Below, piece after piece: positions 6,515 to 13,770 of a DNA stretch of 64,000 nucleotides. This DNA comes from Streptomyces sp. MJM8645 (lineage in GTDB: Bacteria; Actinomycetota; Actinomycetes; Streptomycetales; Streptomycetaceae): NCBI RefSeq assembly GCF_001625365.1, contig NZ_LJJF01000001.1, forward strand, positions 1,736,001 to 1,800,000, written 5' to 3'. The notes beneath the pieces are model-generated. The model ran no database searches and was not told the DNA's origin. It saw only the letters and a list, made by a program, of their open reading frames with translations. Position numbers and translations under genes: made by a program. Positions within the stretch are counted from its first letter, which is position 1, and every line of letters begins with the position of its first letter.

Positions 6515-8956
6515 CTAGAGGCCCGACTCCCAGAGCGCGCGCCGCACCGTGTGCAGGGCGGTGGCGGACTGCTCCCAGCCGTGCCACCAGAACAGGCCGC
6601 CGCCGTGGCTCGCCTCTGCGGCGAGCGCCGTCAGGTGCGCCCACGGCCCGGCCGGGAGGCCGAACTGCGGGCGGGCGGCCAGGCGTTCGGCCTGTTCGGC
6701 GGCGACCGGCACCATGCCGACCACCGGCAGCCGTGGGCCGCCGGGCGCGCGGCCGGGGGCGGTGCCGGTGCCGGTGGTCGGCATGGTGCCGGTGCCGGTG
6801 CCGGTGCCGGTGAGCATCGGGTGCAGGGTGATCGGGTCCAGCAGCAGGGTCAGTTCGGCGGACGGCAGCGGCGCGGGGCCGTCGCGCCAGGTGAGGCGCT
6901 TGCCGGTGAACTCCGCATGGAGGAGAGGCTGTTCGTCGAGGGTGATGCCGTCCTCGGCCACCCTCAGCTCCGCGCCGCGGCCGCCCGGCAGCTGCACCCG
7001 GTAGCAGCCGTACAGATACGGCGGCACGGTCGATGCCGCCACGGCCTGGACGTAGGGGACGGCGACGCCGTCCACCTCGAAGCCCGCCGGGCCGACCACG
7101 ACGGCGGCCGCCGTGGGCACGCCGTCGACCGTGACGCGGACCCGCAGCGCCGGGCCGTCCTCGCCCGGCCCGACGGAGACGACCAGTTCGCGCCCGGCCT
7201 CGTCCGCCGCCCGGTAGTCGCCGACCAGGTCGGCGAGCGGCGGCACGTCCGGCAGGGCGTACTCGGCGAGTTGCACCGAGAACTCCGCCGCCGCCACCCG
7301 CCCGGCGGGCCACACCGCGCCGACCAGCCGGCGCCGCCCGTCCCGGCCGACCTCGGTGCGCAGTTCGCCGCCGCAGTCGTTGCCGTCCTCGACCCGCCAG
7401 CGCAGCACGCCGTGGTCGTGGCGCGGGGCGGTGATCCGCCGACCGTTGACGTGGATCCGGTGCCGGGGCGGGTCGGTGGCGCGGCCCAGGACGTAGACGT
7501 CGAGGTCGCCGTCCGGCGTGCCGTACAGGCCCGTCCACGGGTACAGGGCCTCGGCGAGGACGGTGTCCAGGTCGCGCCGGATGCTGCTCCCCCCGCCCGC
7601 GAGCCCGCCGCCCCCGGGCCCGCCGTCGCGCACCGATCGGAGCAGCGCGCGCGCCTCGGACTTGCGGGTGAGCAGGGTGCGCAGCCGCCGCGCCGCCTCC
7701 GGGGTCGGCCGCCGGTAGCGGCCCTTGGCGGCGGCCTGCATGGCCGCGTCCTCACGGCGGGCCAGCAGGGCGCGTTCGGCGTCGGCGAGGTCCGGCGGCG
7801 CCCAGGACGCCACCGCCGCCTCGGGCTCCCGGACGAAGCGTTCGCGCAGGGCGCCGTCCTCCCCCAGGGCGAGGACGAAGCGGGCGGCGGGCGTGTCCTC
7901 CTGCCAGTGGTAGCCGCCGGGGACGTGGAAGTCCGTGAAGCCGTCGAGGGCGGCGAGTTCGCGCGGCCCGTACTCGTCGATGTTCCGGACCGGGCCGGTG
8001 GGCGGCCGCACGGTCTGGCCGGGTCGGATCAGGCCCAGCCGTTCGAGCATCCGCGGATCGGCCGGGGCGGCGACGGCCGGGGGGAGGTACCAGGTGGAGG
8101 CGCTGGTGACGGTCCGCTGCACGGCCCGGTCCCGGAGCCCGGCGACGGTGTGCCGGTCGGTGACGGGGGCGGTGCCCCGGTAGCGGGCGCCGATGTAGTT
8201 GACCACGGGGTGGTCCGGGCCGTAGACCTCCTCCAGCCGGTCGACCAGGACGGGCAGCCGGTGGTTGAAGAACCCGGTGCGCTGGTAGCCGAGTTCGCCG
8301 ACCAGCCCGACCTGCCAGAGCACCAGGTGCAGGCCCGGGTCGATCCGCCGGCCGCGGATCAGCAGGTCCGAGGCCTCGAAGGTCTGCATGCCGGGGCTGC
8401 TCGGGTCCACGCCGAGGTCGGCGCACAGGACGTCCAGCGCGCTGATCCCCGGACGCATCACGGCCGCGTGACCCTCGCGGCGGGCGATCCGGACGGCGCG
8501 GTGGCTGGAGAGGACGAACACGCCCGGGTGGCCGTAGAAGACCGCCGCCACCCGCCGCCCGGCCCGGACGAAGTGCAGGATCGCCTCGGACATCTGCACG
8601 TACGTCAGATAGCGGTCCTTGGCGTCGTCGTAGAGGACGCCGAGGTCGTAGGAGTCGGGCCGCCAGGCCTTGATCCGCACCACCGTCACCGGGTCGGCGA
8701 CGCAGTGGAAGACGTGGTCCGCCTCGCGGAGCAGCCGCTCGTCGGCGCGGGTGAACCCGGCCGCCTCGATGCCGGAGCCGAGCACGGTCAACTCACCCTT
8801 GGGCATGGCCGGTTCGGCCGTCTCGCCGTCCCGCTCGGGGCGACGCGGCCCGGGGGCGGCGGCAATGGCCCGGGCCAGCTCCGCCCAGCGGTCCTCGTGC
8901 TCGCGGCGGGTCGGGAAGCGGTCGAAGGGGCGGCCGTACGGGCGGTTCGGGTCCAT
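6515..8956 (-). CDS. Borosin-type peptide alpha-N-methyltransferase homologue with large C-terminal extension
   Basis: An 813-residue protein. Residues about 54-295 form a tetrapyrrole-methylase (TP-methylase) fold like that of the omphalotin enzyme OphMA: ELTVLGSGIE (55-64), YDDAKDRYLTYVQMSE (109-124), FYGHPGVF (140-147), MRPGISALDVLCADLG (167-182) and TFEASDLLI (192-200). Tyr109, Arg115, Tyr119 and Tyr141 have exactly the 6-4-22 spacing of OphMA Tyr66, Arg72, Tyr76 and Tyr98, the residues used in backbone N-methylation. Residues about 357-400 (FVLALGEDGALRERFVREPE and onward) resemble the small helical borosin binding domain. The remaining ~390 residues are beta-rich and unrecognised, interrupted by a Gly-Thr repeat at about 715-735. 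The ATG lies 28 bases after the stop of a small peptide gene, the likely substrate. Activity is inferred, not shown. Confidence 0.85.
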   Translation of the reverse strand: MDPNRPYGRPFDRFPTRREHEDRWAELARAIAAAPGPRRPERDGETAEPAMPKGELTVLGSGIEAAGFTRADERLLREADHVFHCVADPVTVVRIKAWRPDSYDLGVLYDDAKDRYLTYVQMSEAILHFVRAGRRVAAVFYGHPGVFVLSSHRAVRIARREGHAAVMRPGISALDVLCADLGVDPSSPGMQTFEASDLLIRGRRIDPGLHLVLWQVGLVGELGYQRTGFFNHRLPVLVDRLEEVYGPDHPVVNYIGARYRGTAPVTDRHTVAGLRDRAVQRTVTSASTWYLPPAVAAPADPRMLERLGLIRPGQTVRPPTGPVRNIDEYGPRELAALDGFTDFHVPGGYHWQEDTPAARFVLALGEDGALRERFVREPEAAVASWAPPDLADAERALLARREDAAMQAAAKGRYRRPTPEAARRLRTLLTRKSEARALLRSVRDGGPGGGGLAGGGSSIRRDLDTVLAEALYPWTGLYGTPDGDLDVYVLGRATDPPRHRIHVNGRRITAPRHDHGVLRWRVEDGNDCGGELRTEVGRDGRRRLVGAVWPAGRVAAAEFSVQLAEYALPDVPPLADLVGDYRAADEAGRELVVSVGPGEDGPALRVRVTVDGVPTAAAVVVGPAGFEVDGVAVPYVQAVAASTVPPYLYGCYRVQLPGGRGAELRVAEDGITLDEQPLLHAEFTGKRLTWRDGPAPLPSAELTLLLDPITLHPMLTGTGTGTGTMPTTGTGTAPGRAPGGPRLPVVGMVPVAAEQAERLAARPQFGLPAGPWAHLTALAAEASHGGGLFWWHGWEQSATALHTVRRALWESGL
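6761..6813 (-). repeat. Hexanucleotide GGTGCC-type repeat coding for a Gly-Thr linker
   Basis: Two runs of a GGTGCC hexamer, interrupted around 6773-6785, encode the alternating TGTGTGTG and TGTGTA stretches in the C-terminal part of the borosin-type methyltransferase. This looks like a flexible, slippage-prone linker between the beta-rich region and the last ~75 residues. Confidence 0.7.
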
Positions 8957-8984
8957 CGGACGGCGTCAGTCGGTGTCGGCGGCG

Positions 8985-9248
8985 TCAGGCGACATCGACG
9001 GCGAAGTCCAGCTGGACGACCTGCGGCGGCGGGTCCATCAGGCCCGGGGCGTCCACCTCGAAGTCCATCTGGGTGATCTGCGGCGTGGGCTCCGTCAGGA
9101 TCGGGCTGGCCAGGTCGAAGTCCGTCCGGCCGACCTGGCGGAAGGGCCGGTCCGCGGCGGTGTCGGCGTCCAGCGCGAGATCGGCGTCCACGTCGATGTC
9201 GACGACGTCGAAGCCGAAGGCCAGGCTGCTTGCGGTCACGGTAGGCAC
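8985..9248 (-). CDS. Putative borosin-type RiPP precursor peptide with 19-residue repeats
   Basis: An 87-residue acidic, small protein directly upstream of, and in line with, the TP-methylase gene. It has no cysteine and no signal peptide. From residue 37 it consists of a 19-residue repeat: residues 37-55 (RQVGRTDFDLASPILTEPT), 56-74 (PQITQMDFEVDAPGLMDPP) and a shortened third copy 75-87 (PQVVQLDFAVDVA). Q38/57/76, D43/62/81, F44/63/82, P49/68, L51/70 and P54/73 recur exactly. The N-terminal part (AFGFDVVDIDVDADLALDAD) is a looser Val/Asp alternation and may be leader or a degenerate copy. The start GTG at 9248 is weakly supported; the in-frame GTG at 9239 is possible. The proposed role, substrate of the neighbouring N-methyltransferase, is inference from position and repeat structure. 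Confidence 0.7.
   Translation of the reverse strand: MPTVTASSLAFGFDVVDIDVDADLALDADTAADRPFRQVGRTDFDLASPILTEPTPQITQMDFEVDAPGLMDPPPQVVQLDFAVDVA
8988..9140 (-). repeat. 57-bp (19-codon) repeat inside the putative precursor gene
   Basis: Copies at 9084-9140, 9027-9083 and a 39-base partial copy at 8988-9026, read on the minus strand. The period is exactly 57 bases. The protein motif (Q-hydrophobic-x-x-x-D-F-x-V/L) is kept more strictly than the bases, which suggests selection on the peptide. Confidence 0.75.
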
Positions 9249-9479
9249 TCGACAGTCACTCGTCCCTTCGGAGCCACGGGCGTTCGCGTGTTCATGCTAC
9301 TGAACACCAGTTCGCGCCGACAGCCCCGCGGGTGCGGCTGCGGCCGGTCGGGATGGGGGCCGCAGAGGAACGCGGCCATCTCACCCGACACGTCGACGCC
9401 GAATGCCGACAGTCCCCAGCTGTCCGGGTGCGCCGCCCCCCTCGGACCGGCCCGCACCCGACGTCCTGGTCAGGCACGG

Positions 9480-10085
9480 TCAGCGGGCCGACGCCCGGGC
9501 GGCGCGGGCGGCGCGCTGGGCCCGCCGGGCCCGCTGGGCGAAGACGTCCTCCCGGCGGTCGGCGGTCTGGCGCAGGACGCGCTTGCGGTCCCGGCCGGAC
9601 AGCCGGTCGATGTACAGCTGCCCGTTCAGGTGGTCGGTCTCGTGCTGGAGGCAGCGGGCGAAGTAGCCGGCCCCCTCGATGGTGACGGCGGCGCCGTACT
9701 GGTCGAAGCCGTGCACCACCACCTCGGCCGGGCGGGCGAGTTCGGTGCTGGCGCCGGGGACGGAGAGGCAGCCTTCGGTGTCCTCGATCAGCCGGCGGCC
9801 GGGCTCGCGGGGCTCGACGACCGGGTTGAGCACGTGGCCGACATGCCGGACGCCCTGGTCGTCGCGGCAGTCGTAGACGAAGAGGCTCAGGTCCACGTCC
9901 ACCTGGTTGGCCGCGAGCCCGCAGCCGTCGGCGACCTGCATGGTGGCGAACATGTCCTCGATGAGACGGGCCAGCCGCTCGCTGCCGTAGTCCTCCCCGG
10001 TCGCCGGGCGGCAGGTGCGGCGGAGGATGTCCTCCCCCACCTCGGTGATCCGCAGGACGGTCGGGCGTTCACGCGGTTCGGACAT
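9480..10085 (-). CDS. def: Peptide deformylase
   Basis: A 201-residue metalloenzyme that removes the formyl group from the N-terminal methionine of new proteins. All three family motifs are present: motif I as GCGLAANQ, motif II as EGCLS (metal-ligand Cys) and motif III as QHETDH (HExxH, two metal-ligand His plus the catalytic Glu). The ATG at 10085 is preceded by GGGAG; an upstream ATG at 10139 would add 18 residues without similarity. The C-terminus ends in an Arg/Ala-rich tail. Streptomycetes carry several def genes, so this is probably an accessory copy. It is divergent from a winged-helix regulator and upstream of the putative borosin pair on the same strand, 231 bases away, so a functional link is only possible. 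Confidence 0.9.
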   Translation of the reverse strand: MSEPRERPTVLRITEVGEDILRRTCRPATGEDYGSERLARLIEDMFATMQVADGCGLAANQVDVDLSLFVYDCRDDQGVRHVGHVLNPVVEPREPGRRLIEDTEGCLSVPGASTELARPAEVVVHGFDQYGAAVTIEGAGYFARCLQHETDHLNGQLYIDRLSGRDRKRVLRQTADRREDVFAQRARRAQRAARAARASAR

Positions 10086-10141
10086 CGGCGCTCCCTCGTC
10101 GACACCGTCGACACGACGGCAAGGATGACGGCTTGTCATCG

Positions 10142-10170
10142 ACTTTGCAAAGTAGCAGACTTTGCAAAGT
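10142..10170. promoter_or_regulatory. Two copies of the palindrome ACTTTGCAAAGT, probable operator
   Basis: The 12-bp perfect palindrome occurs at 10142-10153 and again at 10159-10170 with a 5-base spacer, so the centres are 17 bp apart. The second copy runs into the GTG start of the winged-helix regulator. This placement between divergent genes is what an autoregulated operator would look like; the binding protein is inferred to be the downstream regulator. Confidence 0.7.
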
Positions 10171-10738
10171 GACCGAAGATGCCAAAGCCGCCGAGGAAGC
10201 CAAAGGCCTCACCGCGCCCGCCACCGGCCCCCTCCCCCAGCACCCCGTACGCACCGCGATCCTCGGCCTCCTCGCCGAGAAGGCCGCCCTCACCTCCACC
10301 GAGGCCGCCGCCGCCACCGGGTACAGCTCCGGCCTGTGCTCCTTCCACCTACGGCAGCTGGCCCGCCACGGCCTCATCGAGGAGGCCCCCGCCACCGACG
10401 GCCGCGCCCGCCCCTGGCGGCTCCCGCAGCAGCCGCACCAGCCCCACCAGACCGCCGCAGTCGACGAGTTCGGGGAACTCGCGCGCGGCCTGGAGGACGA
10501 GAGCTACCGGCGCTGGCTCGCCCACCGCGATACGGCGCCGGCCGACTGGCGGCAGGACGAGGCGTTCAGCGCCGTCCTCTACCTGACCCCCGCCGAACTG
10601 GCCGCCGTCGGCGAGGCCGTGCGCCAGGTGCTGGCCCGCTACCGCGACCGCGAGGCCGACCCGGCCGACCGTCCTGCCGGCGCCCGCCCGGTCGCCGCCG
10701 TGGCCCGCCTCTTCCCGCTCCTCCCGGACGAGCACTGA
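10169..10738 (+). CDS. Winged-helix (ArsR-like) transcriptional regulator
   Basis: A 189-residue regulator. The winged helix-turn-helix lies at about residues 22-85, with HPVRTAILGLLAEK, the recognition region AAAATGYSSGLCSFHLRQLA and the wing around HGLIEEAPATDGRARPW. The remainder is a helical domain containing DEAFSAVLYLTPAELAAVG; this arrangement is common among actinomycete repressors located beside exporters or accessory genes. The GTG at 10169 is preferred because the TTG at 10133 would place the start inside the palindromic region. Its start overlaps the second operator palindrome, consistent with autorepression and with control of the divergent deformylase. Confidence 0.8.
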   Translation: MTEDAKAAEEAKGLTAPATGPLPQHPVRTAILGLLAEKAALTSTEAAAATGYSSGLCSFHLRQLARHGLIEEAPATDGRARPWRLPQQPHQPHQTAAVDEFGELARGLEDESYRRWLAHRDTAPADWRQDEAFSAVLYLTPAELAAVGEAVRQVLARYRDREADPADRPAGARPVAAVARLFPLLPDEH

Positions 10739-10740
10739 CG

Positions 10741-10775
10741 GGCACTGGCGGGCACTGGCGGGCACTGGCGGGCAC
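10741..10775. repeat. Tandem 10-bp repeat
   Basis: Three perfect copies of GGCACTGGCG followed by a partial fourth copy (GGCAC), immediately behind the stop of the winged-helix regulator. No secondary role is visible; it may act as a weak structured 3' end. Confidence 0.7.
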
Positions 10776-10842
10776 GGAGGAGCGCCAGAGTCCGCCGCCC
10801 GGCGCTTCGCGGTGATCCTCCTCCGCTCCCGAACCCAAGCAA

Positions 10843-10868
10843 TGGTCAAGACCAAATGGTCGAGACCA
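10843..10868. promoter_or_regulatory. Two adjacent DasR-like (dre) sites
   Basis: TGGTCAAGACCA (10843-10854) and TGGTCGAGACCA (10857-10868) both match the TGGTCNAGACCA core of dre sites, bound by the GntR-family regulator DasR and also described as direct repeats in Streptomyces chitinase promoters. They lie about 100 bases upstream of the AAC(3)-like gene, with nothing else coded downstream before it. Regulation by DasR is inferred from the motif alone. Confidence 0.65.
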
Positions 10869-10964
10869 ATTTGGCGCCGCGTCAGAGACGGCACGCGGGC
10901 GGTGTCCAGGCGGGGGAGATAAACCCGCTGGCGCACCCGGCCCGCCGACCCGCAAGCTGGCCTG

Positions 10965-11756
10965 ATGCGCGTCAACAGCCCCCTCTGCACCCGCCAGTCC
11001 CTCGCCGCCGACCTGCGTGCCGCCGGGGTCGAACCCGGCGGCACGCTGCTCGTGCACTCCTCGCTGCGCTCCCTCGGCTGGGTCTCCGGCGGGCCGGTCA
11101 CCGTCGTCCAGGCCCTGCTCGACGCCCTCGGGCCGACCGGCACCCTCGCCGTCCCCACCCACACCGGGGACAACTCCGACCCCGCCGGCTGGTCCAACCC
11201 GCCGGTCCCGGAGGCCTGGTGGCCCGACATCCGAGCGTCCTGGCCCGCGTACGACCCGCACGTGAGCCCCACCCTGGGGATGGGCGCCATCCCCGAGACC
11301 GTCCGGATCTGGCCCGGCGCCCGGCGCAGCGCCCACCCGCAGACCTCCTTCGCCGCCCTCGGCCCGGGCGCCGCCGAGACCACCGACGGACACGCCCTCG
11401 ACTGCCTGCTCGGCGAGTCCAGCCCGCTCGCCCGGCTGGAGGACCGCGACGCCCAGGTCCTGCTGCTGGGCGCCGACTTCGGCTCCTGCACCTGCTTCCA
11501 CCTCGCCGAGTACCGCGTCCCGGGCCCGAGCGAGGACGTCTCCTTCGCCACCCTCACCCCCGAGGGCCGGCAATGGCTCACCGTCCGCGACCGGGCCATC
11601 AGCGCCGACGACTTCGCCGAACTCGGCACCGCCTTCGAGGCCGACCACCCGAAGGCCGTCCGCCACGCCACGGTCGGCGCCGCCACCACCCGCCTCTTCC
11701 GCCTCCGCGACGCCGTCGCCTACGCGCAGCACTGGCTGCCCGAGCACCGGGCGTAG
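10965..11756 (+). CDS. Aminoglycoside N(3)-acetyltransferase family protein
   Basis: A 263-residue AAC(3)-family acetyltransferase that uses acetyl-CoA to acetylate an amino group. Family landmarks are GTLLVHSSLRSLGWV near residue 25, GTLAVPTHTGDNS (about 61-73), the HPQTSFAALG segment (about 125-135) and the C-terminal FHLAEYRV. The length matches AAC(3) enzymes (about 260-290). In producers such genes can be self-resistance determinants, but chromosomal streptomycete homologues often act on unknown small molecules. It is preceded by paired DasR-like sites and convergent with a nucleotidyltransferase gene. The substrate is unknown. Confidence 0.85.
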   Translation: MRVNSPLCTRQSLAADLRAAGVEPGGTLLVHSSLRSLGWVSGGPVTVVQALLDALGPTGTLAVPTHTGDNSDPAGWSNPPVPEAWWPDIRASWPAYDPHVSPTLGMGAIPETVRIWPGARRSAHPQTSFAALGPGAAETTDGHALDCLLGESSPLARLEDRDAQVLLLGADFGSCTCFHLAEYRVPGPSEDVSFATLTPEGRQWLTVRDRAISADDFAELGTAFEADHPKAVRHATVGAATTRLFRLRDAVAYAQHWLPEHRA

Positions 11757-11774
11757 GACAGGACGTGTCCGACG

Positions 11775-12581
11775 TCAGGTCCGGGGCGTCTTCTCCCCGT
11801 GGACGGCGGTGTACTCGGCCGCCAGCCACGGCCCGAGGTCCTCGGTGAGCACCTTGAGGACGGTCGGGTCCGCCGTCGGCGTACGGGCCACGGTCGCCGC
11901 CAGACGCATCTGCTCGGCGCGCTCCGGGTAGTAGCGGGCGAACGCCCCGGCGGACTCGGTGAGATCGCTGGTCCAGCCACCCCACCGCGGCATCACCAGG
12001 GTGAAGCCCGTCCGCACGATCCGGCGGGCGACCGCGCGACTGAGCGCCCGGCGCTCGGCGGGCGTACCGGCCGAGCCCGCCCGCTCGCGCCAGCGCGGGA
12101 GGGCCAGGGCGAGATCGCCGTTGGTCTCGCGGGCGAGCGTGGAGGTGGGGCGGTAGCGCGGCAGTCCGGCGGCGAGGTCGTCACCGAGCAAAGGCGTGCA
12201 CAGGCAGGCCACGAACCAGCCCAGATCGTGACGTTCGAGCTCGCTCAGCAGCGTGTCCGCGCTGAACAGGAGGATTCCGACACCGTTGACCTGCGGGAAG
12301 GAAGCATCGAGCCGGGATTCGAGCGCATCGGCGTCAGCCCGGTCGGCGGCGGAGGGCTCCTGCCTCAGGGCGAGCAGGAGATCGAGATCGGAGACCTCGG
12401 GGATCGCGGTGCCGCGCGGGATGCTGCCGTAGAGGTAGGCGCTGTGCAGCCGGGGGAGGTCGAAGACCTCGGCGATCAGCGTCCGGGCGGCGGCGACCAC
12501 GGGTGCGAACGCCTCGGGCACCCGGCCCAACGAGCCCTCCCGTGCGATGAAGCCGTCGTCGTCCAGTCCCGCGGTAGTCAT
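11775..12581 (-). CDS. Nucleotidyltransferase-fold protein
   Basis: A 268-residue protein with the minimal nucleotidyltransferase signature: GSIPRGTAIPEVSDLDLLLAL at about residues 52-72, i.e. G-S-x-P-R-G followed by the D-x-D metal-binding pair. A third carboxylate plausibly lies near VNGVGILLF. The fold is shared with streptomycin/spectinomycin adenylyltransferases and with MNT-type antitoxins, but the C-terminal half is not recognised. It is convergent with the AAC(3)-like gene, leaving 18 bases between stops. Whether the two are functionally linked, for example in drug inactivation, is only a suggestion from the context. Confidence 0.75.
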   Translation of the reverse strand: MTTAGLDDDGFIAREGSLGRVPEAFAPVVAAARTLIAEVFDLPRLHSAYLYGSIPRGTAIPEVSDLDLLLALRQEPSAADRADADALESRLDASFPQVNGVGILLFSADTLLSELERHDLGWFVACLCTPLLGDDLAAGLPRYRPTSTLARETNGDLALALPRWRERAGSAGTPAERRALSRAVARRIVRTGFTLVMPRWGGWTSDLTESAGAFARYYPERAEQMRLAATVARTPTADPTVLKVLTEDLGPWLAAEYTAVHGEKTPRT

Positions 12582-12855
12582 GGGCGTACTCTGCCGGTTC
12601 GCGCACCCCCGAGCGAGCCGATTTCGGACGCCGGGCGTGGCCGATCGTCAACTCCCCGGCGATTCCCGGGCATCATTCCAGGCACGGACGCGCGGGGAAC
12701 GGCGTTGAACCCGGGAAGCACCTCGCGCCACCGTCGCCGCACTCCGACGAGCACGCTCCCCGGAACGACGAGCCGCAGGATGGGGAGCAGGGCCGCGCGC
12801 GGGCCCACGGAGGGGCGGCGCCCGTATGCGGCCTGCCCTCCGGAGGATGATCCCC

Positions 12856-13755
12856 ATGCAGCCCGACCCTCAGCCCACCCCTCAGCCCGCCCCGCAGGCC
12901 GTCAAGATCGGCCTCGGTCTGCCCCTCCAGGACCCCGTCCTGCTGTTCGAGTGGGCCCGACGGGCCGACGCCGGCCCGTTCAGCACGCTCGGCCTGGCGG
13001 ACCGGGTGGTGTTCGACAACCCCGAACCGCTGGTGACGCTGGCCGCCCTGGCCGGCGCCACGTCCCGCGTCCGCCTGCAGACCGAGGTGCTGCTCGCGCC
13101 GCACCACGTCCCCGCGCTGCTCGCCAAGCAGACCGCCACCCTGGACCTGCTCTCCGGCGGGCGTTTCACGCTCGGCCTCGGCGTCGGCGGCCGGGAGGAC
13201 GACTTCCTGGCCGCCGGCATCGACCCGCGCCGCCGGGGCCGGCTCCTGGACGAGCGGATGGCGGTGCTGCGCCGCCTCTGGGCCGGTGAGCCGTTCGGCG
13301 AGGGGGTCGGCCCGGTCGGGCCCGCGCCGGCGACGCCGGGCGGCCCCGAGGTGCTGTTCGGCGGCTTCGCCCCGGCCGCGCTGGACCGGGTCGGCCGGTT
13401 CGGGGACGGCTTCCTCGGCGCGGGAGTGCCGCCGGAGGCGATGGCCGGGCTGTTCCAGGACGTCGAGAGGTCCTGGCAGCGGCACGGCCGGGACGGCCGG
13501 CCCCGGCTGGTCGCCCAGGCGAACGCCGTCCTCGGCCCGGCGGAGACGGTCGAGCAGGCCCGGCGCAACATCCGCGCGTACTACGAGTCCAGCGGCCGCG
13601 CCGACCGGATGGAGGAGGGCCTGCTCACCACGCCGGAGGCGATCCGGGCCGCCGTGGCCGGTTTCACGGCCATCGGCGCGGACGAGGTGATGCTGTACTG
13701 CTGGTCCCCCGAGGTGGACCAGGTGGACCGCTTCGCCGAACTGCTGTTCCGGTAG
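12856..13755 (+). CDS. LLM-class flavin-dependent oxidoreductase
   Basis: A 299-residue bacterial-luciferase-like monooxygenase/oxidoreductase using FMN or F420. Family landmarks are KIGLGLPLQ near the start, LADRVVFDNPEPLVTLAALAGAT (the strand-helix after the first flavin contact), LLAPHHVPALLAKQTATLD and GRFTLGLGVGGREDDF, where the GLGVGG loop contacts the phosphate. The ATG at 12856 is chosen because GGAGG lies at 12842-12846, nine bases upstream; in-frame ATGs at 12847 and 12826 are less well placed. The substrate cannot be inferred; no operon partner is seen. Confidence 0.9.
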   Translation: MQPDPQPTPQPAPQAVKIGLGLPLQDPVLLFEWARRADAGPFSTLGLADRVVFDNPEPLVTLAALAGATSRVRLQTEVLLAPHHVPALLAKQTATLDLLSGGRFTLGLGVGGREDDFLAAGIDPRRRGRLLDERMAVLRRLWAGEPFGEGVGPVGPAPATPGGPEVLFGGFAPAALDRVGRFGDGFLGAGVPPEAMAGLFQDVERSWQRHGRDGRPRLVAQANAVLGPAETVEQARRNIRAYYESSGRADRMEEGLLTTPEAIRAAVAGFTAIGADEVMLYCWSPEVDQVDRFAELLFR

Positions 13756-13770
13756 CGGTCGGTCGCAGAG

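Noticed and set aside
6761..6813. Hexanucleotide repeat considered as a CRISPR-like array or regulatory repeat
   Set aside because: It is in frame within a coding region, has no spacers and encodes a Gly-Thr linker.
6464..9076. Long plus-strand frame of 870 codons opposite the borosin-type methyltransferase
   Set aside because: It is complementary shadow coding caused by GC bias; its product is Gly/Arg/Pro-rich without a family, while the minus strand shows a clear TP-methylase.
9236..9457. 73-codon minus-strand frame overlapping the start of the putative precursor gene
   Set aside because: It overlaps the precursor in another frame, has no RBS and no recognisable sequence; a second small precursor was considered but its composition is Arg/Pro/His shadow-like.
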